Positions 8,350 through 15,363 of a stretch of 43,869 bases of DNA are shown here, in pieces. The DNA comes from an uncultured bacterium. Its GTDB lineage: Bacteria > Patescibacteriota > Patescibacteriia > UBA1558 > GWA2-36-10. Below the pieces are notes generated by a model. That model saw only the letters and a list, made by a program, of their open reading frames with translations, was not told the origin of the DNA and ran no database searches. The stretch's first letter is position 1, and every line of letters begins with the position of its first letter. The stretch spans positions 1-43,869 of the forward strand of contig CALMZN010000018.1 of assembly GCA_937870675.1 (NCBI GenBank), read 5' to 3'. The position numbers were made by a program, and so were the translations under genes.

Positions 8350-9411
8350 TTAATACAAGTTTATTTTTCTTTGGCTACTTTCAGCCAAGCTCAAATAGCG
8401 ATCTATTTCTTCGATCAATTCACCTAGGGGGTGAATGGCTGACTTGGCATAAAAAAGCAACAAAGTGGTGCGCAAAACTACCCAGGCCTGATATAAATTT
8501 ATTCTATTCAAATCATTGATATCAATATCTTCAAATTTTTTATTAAAATAATATTCCAAAAAAATAGTTTTATACTTATTTATATTAGCCCTACTCAAAC
8601 ACTCAAAGCCCATAAAATCTATCTGCTGAATAAACGACCCCAAGTCCACCATAGGATCACCCAATGACAAATCAGTAAAATCAATAACTTTTATTTTATC
8701 TGGCTCCAACTTTTTTACAATAATATTTTCTGGGTGATAATCACCGTGTATAATAGATACCGGAAAAGTGTTGAAATTTTTTTTCTTCAAATCAGCCAAG
8801 CGATGAAAAGTACTATCCAAACGCTGACCTAATTCCGGATAAACTTTGCTCATGTCATCCAAAAACTTCTGTGGCTTGGGTGACATTTCGCTAAAATCAA
8901 AAAAAACAAACTTACTGTCTTGATCAACTGGGCAATCGTGCATTTTTTTTATCCACCTAGCCGCCAGATTCAAGATCGCTGAAAAATCTTGATCGGGCTT
9001 TTCTTGCATAACTTTGCGAAAAGTGCGACCCAGCACTGCTTCATAAAAAAAAGCAAACTGCCCATCAAGATAAAATAAGGGTCGGCCAACCAAAAAATTG
9101 CCTTGATCAAAACCATGATCATATAAATAACTTTGGCCATAAAAAGATCTTGTTCTAGAGCCATCCGAGTGCGCCGAAGAAAACAAGTTAATTTTTTTTA
9201 TTTTTTCATCTATTGTTAAATAATTTAACACATATTCCACCACCATTATCATGCTGGTTTTGCCAACGTGACGCTTGTAGGGATGAAAAATAAGGCCATC
9301 TACTTGCTTAAAATCTGGATAAAATTTATTGAGCCGTTGATTAAACAAGGCCATAATAAAATCCTGGTCCAGCAATTTGTCCATGTTCTGCTTAATGCTT
9401 GTGATCTTCAT
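8350..9411 (-). CDS. APH-fold (aminoglycoside phosphotransferase/choline kinase-like) kinase
   Basis: A 353-residue member of the APH kinase superfamily, which phosphorylates small molecules with ATP. The catalytic loop is HGDYHPEN (His222, Asp224, Asn229) and the metal-binding aspartate is Asp244 in VIDFTDLSLGDPMVDLG. The N-terminal lobe is divergent, without an obvious substrate signature. It lies between the GH57 gene and glgA, so a sugar or glucan-derived substrate is a fair guess; the known precedent is the APH-fold maltokinase of actinobacterial glucan metabolism, but no orthology is claimed. The annotated ATG at 9411 directly abuts AACGGG, the arm of an inverted repeat, with no normal spacing; ATG at residue 10 is an alternative start. 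Confidence 0.8.
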   Translation of the reverse strand: MKITSIKQNMDKLLDQDFIMALFNQRLNKFYPDFKQVDGLIFHPYKRHVGKTSMIMVVEYVLNYLTIDEKIKKINLFSSAHSDGSRTRSFYGQSYLYDHGFDQGNFLVGRPLFYLDGQFAFFYEAVLGRTFRKVMQEKPDQDFSAILNLAARWIKKMHDCPVDQDSKFVFFDFSEMSPKPQKFLDDMSKVYPELGQRLDSTFHRLADLKKKNFNTFPVSIIHGDYHPENIIVKKLEPDKIKVIDFTDLSLGDPMVDLGSFIQQIDFMGFECLSRANINKYKTIFLEYYFNKKFEDIDINDLNRINLYQAWVVLRTTLLLFYAKSAIHPLGELIEEIDRYLSLAESSQRKINLY

Positions 9412-9517
9412 CCCGTTGCAAATTATTTAATAAAATGTTTAAAAAAATAAAGGTGAAACAATTATTTATAATTCCTACTTTTGCCCGTTACATTGTGTGG
9501 TAAATTTGCAACGGGAT
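9410..9517 (-). repeat. Inverted-repeat unit, copy 2 (108 bp, no gene inside)
   Basis: Perfect 15-bp inverted repeats, ATCCCGTTGCAAATT at 9410-9424 and AATTTGCAACGGGAT at 9503-9517, fill nearly the whole gap between the GH57 stop and the kinase start. A third, internal arm (CCCGTT, 9484-9489) can pair with the left transcript arm as an alternative. The right transcript arm overlaps the kinase start codon. In one frame that arm reads F-A-T-G-stop, like the end of the GIY-YIG protein of copy 1. Confidence 0.65.
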
Positions 9518-9522
9518 AAATA

Positions 9523-10674
9523 TTATTTGCTATATTTTTTCCAATGAATCATCCAGGTGTTTTTTTTGACTTCCAAATATAACTTCTCGGCTTGTATTTT
9601 TTCTTGGCTTGTTGCTCGCTGTAGAGATCGCACACTACGCACCAACTCTTCAACACCATTGTCAATCATGTCTGGATGCCAAGTCAAGGGAGAAAAGTCG
9701 GAGGGCTTCCTAGCTGAAGCCCACCAAAAAGTGCAAGAAATCAAACCCTGATCAAGATGCATTCTGGCCCATTGAAAACTAGGATCTTTTTTGTATTTTT
9801 TTAGCAACTTACTAGCTAGAGCAACTAAGGCCCATAAGTCCCGCTGGATTTTATTGCGTGGATCAGACCACATTACAAAGGGCTTATTAGATTTTAGCTC
9901 TTGTGCTGTTGACTCCCAAGTTCCTGGACGCAAAACAATAGTTTTTTTCTTACTTAGTCCAAGTATATATTGAGACACTGTTTTGCTTTCCAAATTTTTA
10001 TTAGAAATCACTTTTTCAATATGCCCCTGCCAATCTTCATGGCGATGACCATATATTTCACCATCAGTAGCGGTGATTATTGTTTCATTGGCCGTTATTT
10101 TTTCTAGCTTATGATAAATCTCTTCGGCTGGATATTTTTTTGATATTATTCTATCGCGAAAAATAACTGACAAACCAATATTTTTAATACTATAGTGTAT
10201 ATTATTATCAATCTTTTCGTTGGCGCATATTGGATCTAGTATTATCCATTTATAACCTAACCGCTTGATAATTTTTGCCACTCCTTGGCTATAGGCCATC
10301 TCCGGCAAATAAAAACCACTTGGTTTCAAATTTGGGAAAAACTTTTTTAAGGTCTCGGTGTTTAATTTTATTTGCCTAATTACTTCTTCTTGACTTAATA
10401 ATGGCAAAAGCGGGTGAAATTTGGCTGTGGCTGTTAATTCAATTTGTTTTCGGCTTACTAGCTTTTGTAATTCTTTGATCAAATCCGGCCGGATTTCAAA
10501 AAGCATGTCCAGTAAACAACCGCTGATATTTATAGTGGCTCGATATTTTGGATATTTTTTAAAAAGATAAACCAAATACTCGTAGCTTTGGCTAGCTATT
10601 TGCTGTACCACTCCGACTGTCTGCCATGGTGGCTGATAGATGTGTAAAAAGTTAACCCAAATTATCTTTTTCAT
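9523..10674 (-). CDS. Glycoside hydrolase family 57 protein
   Basis: GH57 enzymes are alpha-glucan amylases, 4-alpha-glucanotransferases or branching enzymes. The 383-residue protein shows family motif 1 as HIYQPP (11-16), motif 2 as LTATAKFHPLLPLL (80-93), motif 3 as GFYLPEMAYS with candidate nucleophile Glu125, and motif 4 as TDGEIYGH with candidate acid Asp204. It is short compared with typical GH57 branching enzymes (over 500 residues) and resembles the compact catalytic-barrel-only forms. It overlaps the upstream glgA by 23 bp, implying translational coupling, so it probably trims, branches or transfers the glucan made by the two synthases. It is cytoplasmic (no signal peptide). Reaction type is not decided. 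Confidence 0.85.
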   Translation of the reverse strand: MKKIIWVNFLHIYQPPWQTVGVVQQIASQSYEYLVYLFKKYPKYRATINISGCLLDMLFEIRPDLIKELQKLVSRKQIELTATAKFHPLLPLLSQEEVIRQIKLNTETLKKFFPNLKPSGFYLPEMAYSQGVAKIIKRLGYKWIILDPICANEKIDNNIHYSIKNIGLSVIFRDRIISKKYPAEEIYHKLEKITANETIITATDGEIYGHRHEDWQGHIEKVISNKNLESKTVSQYILGLSKKKTIVLRPGTWESTAQELKSNKPFVMWSDPRNKIQRDLWALVALASKLLKKYKKDPSFQWARMHLDQGLISCTFWWASARKPSDFSPLTWHPDMIDNGVEELVRSVRSLQRATSQEKIQAEKLYLEVKKNTWMIHWKKYSK

Positions 10675-12139
10675 TTTTTATCTTAATAGCGTGCTGATAA
10701 AGCTCTAGATATTCTTTGGCCGGTATTTCCCAAGAATAGGAGGCCTTCATACCACGACAAGCCAAGTCGCGCCACACTTTTTTGTGTTTGTAGGTCTCCA
10801 GGGCTCTAGTCAAGGCAATCAAAAATTCTTTCTGATCGTAATTTTTGAAGGTAAAACCATTACTGGCCTCATTGTTTGGTTCAAAATTTTCTACTGTGTC
10901 ATTCAGGCCACCAGTTTGCCTGACAATGGGCACACAACCATAACGAAAACTAATCAGCTGATTGATACCGCAGGGCTCATGGTGTGATGGTAAAAGAAAC
11001 ATATCTGAACCAGCATAAACCAAGGTCTCATATTTTTGATTTTCCTTATGTGAAGGTATGACTGCCAATTGTTTGGGATATTTTTTGGCTAGTTTCATGA
11101 ATTCACTGATATAGCTTCTATCGCCAGCGCCGATGACAATTAGTTGAGCACCCATATCCATGATATTGCTGATCGTGCTCAATATCAACTCAAAGCCCTT
11201 TTGGTAAGTGACTCGCGAAGTGGTGCATAAAACTGGCGCGTCTTGGTCAATTTTAAGATTAAATAATTTTTGAATGCGCTCTTTGTTCACTTTTTTTCGT
11301 TGAATTTTTTTATGGTCATAATTCAATACCAAGTTAGGATCATTGATGGGATTATAATCCTTGTAGTCAATGCCATTGACAATGCCAAAAAGATTTTCTT
11401 TTCTATTTCTCAAAATGCGGTGCAAATCCTGCCCAAAACTTGGTTGCAATATTTCTTCGGCATAGGTCTCGGAAACCGTGTTGATAACATCGGCATTGAG
11501 AATGCCTCGTTTGGCAAAATTGATGTACTCAATTTTTTTATCACCAAACAATGGCAAAGTTTTAGTTCCCTTATCTTTATACTTCTCTGGCACTTCCCAC
11601 CAATTATGGCCCAGTTGAAATACCAAGTTATGAATGGTATAAACTGTGGCGGCCTTGGAAAGAGTTTCGCTTTTTTTGAAACGACTTTGCTTCAAATAGG
11701 GCACTAAACCAGAATGCCAATCATGACAATGAATAATATCAGCTTTGAATTTTAACAGTGATATTAATTTTAGAGCGGCTATATCAAAAAGATAAAAACG
11801 AGCATTTTCGTGCTCCGAACCATACAATTTTTTGTGACGAGAAAAATACTTTTCATTGCCAATAAAATATACTTTCAAACCCGGCAATAATTCGGCGCGC
11901 AAGTAGCTAACTGATTCTTCATTTTTGGCGTCAATATTTAATTTGACGTTGCTAAAAATTTTTTCTAACTTAAATTTTCCCTGGTCTATGACCTTGGCAT
12001 AAAACGGAGTAATAATAATCACCTCGTGCCCCAAGCGATGAAAGGCCTTGGGCAATGACCGCGCCACATCACCCAAACCACCAGTTTTGGAGTAAGGATG
12101 AACCTCGGCTGAAATTGAGACGATTTTTAATTTTTTCAT
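10652..12139 (-). CDS. glgA: Glycogen/starch synthase family (GT5), second paralogue
   Basis: A 495-residue GT5 glucosyltransferase with the donor motif KTGGL at 18-22 (SKTGGLGDVARSLPKAF), DIIHCHDWHSGLVPYLKQ in the N-terminal domain, and PSHHEPCGINQLISFRYG in the C-terminal domain. It is clearly homologous to, but not a recent duplicate of, the protein at 6866-8338. Its ATG abuts CTAAGGGG, so the ribosome-binding purines touch the start codon, as in the inverted-repeat units; no partner arm is nearby. It is 12 bp downstream of ruvC and overlaps the GH57 gene. Two synthases plus GH57 and a kinase in one run suggest an alpha-glucan or maltosyl-type pathway. Confidence 0.9.
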   Translation of the reverse strand: MKKLKIVSISAEVHPYSKTGGLGDVARSLPKAFHRLGHEVIIITPFYAKVIDQGKFKLEKIFSNVKLNIDAKNEESVSYLRAELLPGLKVYFIGNEKYFSRHKKLYGSEHENARFYLFDIAALKLISLLKFKADIIHCHDWHSGLVPYLKQSRFKKSETLSKAATVYTIHNLVFQLGHNWWEVPEKYKDKGTKTLPLFGDKKIEYINFAKRGILNADVINTVSETYAEEILQPSFGQDLHRILRNRKENLFGIVNGIDYKDYNPINDPNLVLNYDHKKIQRKKVNKERIQKLFNLKIDQDAPVLCTTSRVTYQKGFELILSTISNIMDMGAQLIVIGAGDRSYISEFMKLAKKYPKQLAVIPSHKENQKYETLVYAGSDMFLLPSHHEPCGINQLISFRYGCVPIVRQTGGLNDTVENFEPNNEASNGFTFKNYDQKEFLIALTRALETYKHKKVWRDLACRGMKASYSWEIPAKEYLELYQHAIKIKNEKDNLG

Positions 12140-12151
12140 CCCCTTAGAAAA

Positions 12152-12646
12152 CTAATTTATTATATATTTATTAAATGAAGCTCCGGCAATAGCAATGGCC
12201 AAAGCATCAGCCGCATCATCGGGCTTGGGTACAGCCGACAATTGCAACAGGGTTTTGACCATGACCCCAATTTGACGCTTACTGGCCTGTCCAGAGCCCG
12301 TCACTGCTTGTTTTACCTGCAAAGGCGTCAATTCCACCAAAGTTTTTTTCTGTTCAACAATGGCCAGTAGTAGCACTCCTCTGGCTTGACTGACATCAAT
12401 AGCTGTTTTGGTGTTTTTGGCGAAAAAAAGTTTTTCCACGGCCACTAAGTCAGGATCATATTCCTTTATCAAGCTACTTACTTCCAGATATATTTCTAAT
12501 ATCCGGCTAGAAAAATTTTTCCTAGCCGCGGTTTTTATACTGCCACAAGTCAGATAACGCAATTTATTGTTTTCACGACAAACCACACCAAAGCCAGTAT
12601 CGGCTAGTCCTGGATCAAATCCTAAAATAGTAAATTTTTTTGTCAT
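12152..12646 (-). CDS. ruvC: Holliday junction resolvase RuvC
   Basis: Cuts four-way DNA junctions during recombination, working with the RuvAB branch migration motor. The 164-residue protein has the RNase H-fold catalytic acids in their usual places: Asp11 (LGFDPGLADTGFG), Glu71 (VAVEKLFFAKN), and Asp144/Asp147 (KPDDAADALAIAI). The start ATG 12646 gives the typical N-terminus. It follows yebC by 3 bp, the conserved yebC-ruvC pairing of many bacteria. ruvA is far away at 40350-40916 and ruvB is not in the window. Confidence 0.96.
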   Translation of the reverse strand: MTKKFTILGFDPGLADTGFGVVCRENNKLRYLTCGSIKTAARKNFSSRILEIYLEVSSLIKEYDPDLVAVEKLFFAKNTKTAIDVSQARGVLLLAIVEQKKTLVELTPLQVKQAVTGSGQASKRQIGVMVKTLLQLSAVPKPDDAADALAIAIAGASFNKYIIN

Positions 12647-12649
12647 GAT

Positions 12650-13354
12650 TTATATATTGGCGTTGGTATAGATGTTGTTGACATCGTCCAGCTCGTCCAG
12701 TTCATCCAATAATTTTATCAATTTTTCACTATCCTTTACTTCTACCTTATTTTTTGATAAATAAACCATTTCCGAAGAACTAATTTCAAAACCCATGTTT
12801 TGTAAATTATTTTTAATTTTTTCTAAATCATTTATTTCTGTAATCAGTTTGACTGGCTCTTCATTGATAACATCAATAAGGCCCATTTCAATGACTTGCA
12901 ACTCCTCTTGCTCGTTGAGCATTTTTTTATTCAAAATTATTTCACCTCTGATATCAAACATCCATAGCACGCTACCACTGCCGGCCAAACTGCCGTCATA
13001 TTTTCCCAAAATATGCTTGAGGGTAGCCACGGCTCGGTTTTTATTATCAGTAATGGCTTCTATCAATATAGCGACTCCCTCTGGCCCATAGGCCTCGTAC
13101 AATAAATTTTCAATATTACTATCGCCACCTACCCCAGTGGCTCTTTTGATGGCGCGCTCAATATTGTCTTTGGGCATATTATAATTACGGGCCTTATCAA
13201 TAGCGATGCGCAACTTAAAGTTTGTTTCTGGATCAACACCGTTTCTGGCGGCAATAGTTATATTTTTTGACAACTTAGTAAAAAGATTACCCCGCTTAGC
13301 GTCAATAGCTGATTTGGCTCTTTTGGTTGTTGCCCACTTGGAATGTCCACTCAT
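12650..13354 (-). CDS. yebC: YebC/PmpR family protein (TACO1 type)
   Basis: A conserved 234-residue protein of the YebC family; recent work ties the family to relief of ribosome stalling, older work to transcriptional regulation. I place the start at ATG 13354, giving the family N-terminus MSGHSKWATTKRAKSA; the upstream frame extension to 13396 is not conserved. Seen: KLSKNITIAARNG, NYNMPKDNIERAIKRATG near 75-92, and EAYGPEGVAILIEA near 105-118, all hallmarks. It heads the minus-strand run through ruvC and the glucan genes. The 380 bp upstream contain an unusual hairpin array but no clear promoter. Confidence 0.95.
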   Translation of the reverse strand: MSGHSKWATTKRAKSAIDAKRGNLFTKLSKNITIAARNGVDPETNFKLRIAIDKARNYNMPKDNIERAIKRATGVGGDSNIENLLYEAYGPEGVAILIEAITDNKNRAVATLKHILGKYDGSLAGSGSVLWMFDIRGEIILNKKMLNEQEELQVIEMGLIDVINEEPVKLITEINDLEKIKNNLQNMGFEISSSEMVYLSKNKVEVKDSEKLIKLLDELDELDDVNNIYTNANI

Positions 13355-13518
13355 AAAAACAAAATATAATCTTAATTTATGTAGGTATCTTAACAATATT
13401 GGAGCAAAAAATCAACCATTTTTACTTATACACTTGACTTCGCTTTTGAATAATAATAAACTATAATCAGTTATAAACTCTTTGCTCTTGAGGAAAACCG
13501 CCCCGCCCCAAAAACACC

Positions 13519-13694
13519 GTATCTCCGCGCCCATGCCTGGCGGAGATATTTTTTTATCGACGCCCTGAATGGGACTGAATGGGCGGAGATATTTTTTTAT
13601 CGACGCCCTGAATGGGACTGAATGGGCGGAGATATTTTGTTATCGACGCCCTTAGTCCGCCAGCTGGCGGATCGAATGAGCGGAGATATTTTTC
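13519..13694 (+). repeat. Tandem hairpin-plus-T-run array in a 380-bp gene-free gap
   Basis: The gap 13355-13734 holds no credible gene. It contains two exact 43-bp units (13541-13583 and 13584-13626), a 54-bp variant (13627-13680) and a partial fourth copy. Each unit starts CGGAGATATTTTTTT and can fold: CGCCC pairs with GGGCG, followed by the T run, which looks like a rho-independent terminator on the plus strand. The first hairpin uses TATCTCCG (13519-13526) with CGGAGATA. The variant unit carries an inner 16-bp palindrome TCCGCCAGCTGGCGGA (13656-13671). On the left, 13468-13518 is a plain leader-like stretch with GC-rich CCGCCCCGCCCC. Confidence 0.7.
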
Positions 13695-13699
13695 TTTTC

Positions 13700-13728
13700 T
13701 TTATTGTTTATTTTTTTTCTGATAGAAT
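13700..13728 (+). promoter_or_regulatory. Possible promoter of the GT-C gene, giving a leaderless message
   Basis: TAGAAT at 13723-13728, preceded by TG two bases upstream-like context (CTGATAGAAT) and a weak TTTATT at 13700-13705 with 17-base spacing. The ATG follows only 6 bases after the -10 box, so transcription would start at about the first codon. No Shine-Dalgarno sequence is present. Confidence 0.35.
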
Positions 13729-13734
13729 TGACCC

Positions 13735-15336
13735 ATGACAGCTGACGAGAAATGGCGAAAATTTAAAAAAACCTTTTTTCAGTTCAAACTAGACTATTGG
13801 CTGATTTTTCTGGTTTTAGCTTTTTATTATGCTTGCCTACAGTGGAATGGCTATATAGGCGACCCTGACGGCTTTTATCACGCCAAGATAGCTGATTTCC
13901 TAAGACAGGGTATATTACTCAAAGAACTGCCTTGGATGCAATACAGCTCAATTACTGAGCATTTTACTGATCACCACCTGCTTTACCATCTATTATTAGT
14001 GCCTTTTACTTACATTCAATCACCCCTGATCGGGGTCAAGGTGGCCACGGTATTTTTCGCCACTTTAATGGGGTTAACTTTCTACTGGTTATTTAAAAAA
14101 CTAAACATTGTCTGGCCGTGGCTGTGGACTTTTTTACTAATTAGCTTGCCAGATCTTACTTTTCGCCTAACTCTAATCAAAGTAAACAGTTTATCTTTAA
14201 TATTTATTTGCTTTTTTATTTACGGCTTGTATTACAAAAAACGCTGGCTGATTTTTACTTTGGGATTTCTTTTTGTGTGGCTCTATGGTGGCTGGCCGAT
14301 TGCCTTTTTGCTGGGACTTATTTTTTTGCTAGCTACAGCTATTTATGATTTTATACACCACAAAAAAATCAAGCTCTTTCACCAGCGCTTGCTCATATCT
14401 TGGGATGATAAAAATAAATTCATTGCTGATAAAAAAACCTTACTATTCTTGATGAGCGGTTTGTTGGCTGGCGTAATAATCAACCCCTACTTTCCTCATA
14501 ATCTAAAATTTTACTATGAACAATTTTTTCTAATCGGCGTCATCAACTATGGCTATCTTTTTTCTGTTGGCGGTGAGTGGTATGGTCGCTCAATCCCGCA
14601 GGTAATATATTCGGGCGATTATTTTTTTATTTTGGGAATCATAGCTATAATAATTTTGTTTTTCAATTACAAAAAAATTAGCCACTTAAGCTGGTTTAGC
14701 TTTTTGCTAAGCTTTTTATTTTTGTTATTGACCCTAAAATCATACCGTTTTATTGAATATTATCTTCCTTTTTTATTAATTTTTACAGCCAGCGCTTGGA
14801 CTGATATTGTTAAAAAAATTGGCTTCAAAACAATTACCAAAAACATCAAATCTCTGCTTGAGTGGCAAAAAATATTTTTGCTAATTTATTTAGCTATTTT
14901 TTGTATTATTGCCCAACCAAATATTTACAAAAAAATATTGGATACCAAAACACCCAAAGACCTCCCAATTGATCGTTATCAGTCAAGCGCCAATTGGCTA
15001 AAAAACAACACTCCAAAAAATAGCGTGGTCTTCCACGAGGATTGGGATGAATGGCCAATGCTTTTTTATTATAACGACCACAATTACTATATTGTCGGCT
15101 TAGATTTTTCTTTTATGTATTTTTCGCATCCGGCTTTACAAAAAAAATACATTGCTATCACCAAGGGCGATCTAAAAGACAACTTGGCTTGGGAAATAAA
15201 AAATGGTTTCAATGCTAGCTATATTTTTGTGGAAAAAACTCGGCACGAAAATCTGATCGCCAATATAAAAAAAGACCGGAATATTTCCTTGTCCTATGAA
15301 GATAAATATTTTCTAATTTACAAAATAGCTTACTAA
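13735..15336 (+). CDS. STT3/PglB-like GT-C membrane glycosyltransferase
   Basis: A 533-residue polytopic membrane protein with about ten to twelve hydrophobic segments and a soluble C-terminal part from about residue 410. The first loop carries GDPDGFYHAKIADFLRQG (Asp43, Asp45, Tyr48, His49), the D-x-D plus YH signature of oligosaccharyltransferase-type GT-C enzymes, and a second loop carries FTDHHLLYH (77-85), matching the DHH-type motif of that family. Such enzymes move lipid-linked sugars to proteins or other acceptors on the outer membrane face. A WWD-type motif of true STT3 is not seen; instead there is HEDWDEWPMLFYY near 440-452. Substrate is unknown. It is convergent with the DUF2079 gene, 8 bp apart. 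Confidence 0.72.
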   Translation: MTADEKWRKFKKTFFQFKLDYWLIFLVLAFYYACLQWNGYIGDPDGFYHAKIADFLRQGILLKELPWMQYSSITEHFTDHHLLYHLLLVPFTYIQSPLIGVKVATVFFATLMGLTFYWLFKKLNIVWPWLWTFLLISLPDLTFRLTLIKVNSLSLIFICFFIYGLYYKKRWLIFTLGFLFVWLYGGWPIAFLLGLIFLLATAIYDFIHHKKIKLFHQRLLISWDDKNKFIADKKTLLFLMSGLLAGVIINPYFPHNLKFYYEQFFLIGVINYGYLFSVGGEWYGRSIPQVIYSGDYFFILGIIAIIILFFNYKKISHLSWFSFLLSFLFLLLTLKSYRFIEYYLPFLLIFTASAWTDIVKKIGFKTITKNIKSLLEWQKIFLLIYLAIFCIIAQPNIYKKILDTKTPKDLPIDRYQSSANWLKNNTPKNSVVFHEDWDEWPMLFYYNDHNYYIVGLDFSFMYFSHPALQKKYIAITKGDLKDNLAWEIKNGFNASYIFVEKTRHENLIANIKKDRNISLSYEDKYFLIYKIAY

Positions 15337-15363
15337 CTTATTTATTATTGGCTAAAATAAGTT
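15335..15363. terminator. Possible bidirectional hairpin across two convergent stops
   Basis: AACTTATTT (15335-15343) and AAATAAGTT (15355-15363) form a 9-bp perfect stem with an 11-base loop that spans the stop codons of both convergent genes. It is AT-rich and so only weakly stable. Confidence 0.4.

Noticed and set aside
13434..13467. Promoter TTGACT ... TATAAT upstream of the hairpin array
   Set aside because: The spacing is 22 bases, too long for a sigma70 promoter, and no other -35 box fits.
13541..13694. CRISPR-like repeats
   Set aside because: The units are directly adjacent with no variable spacers, and there are no cas genes in the window.
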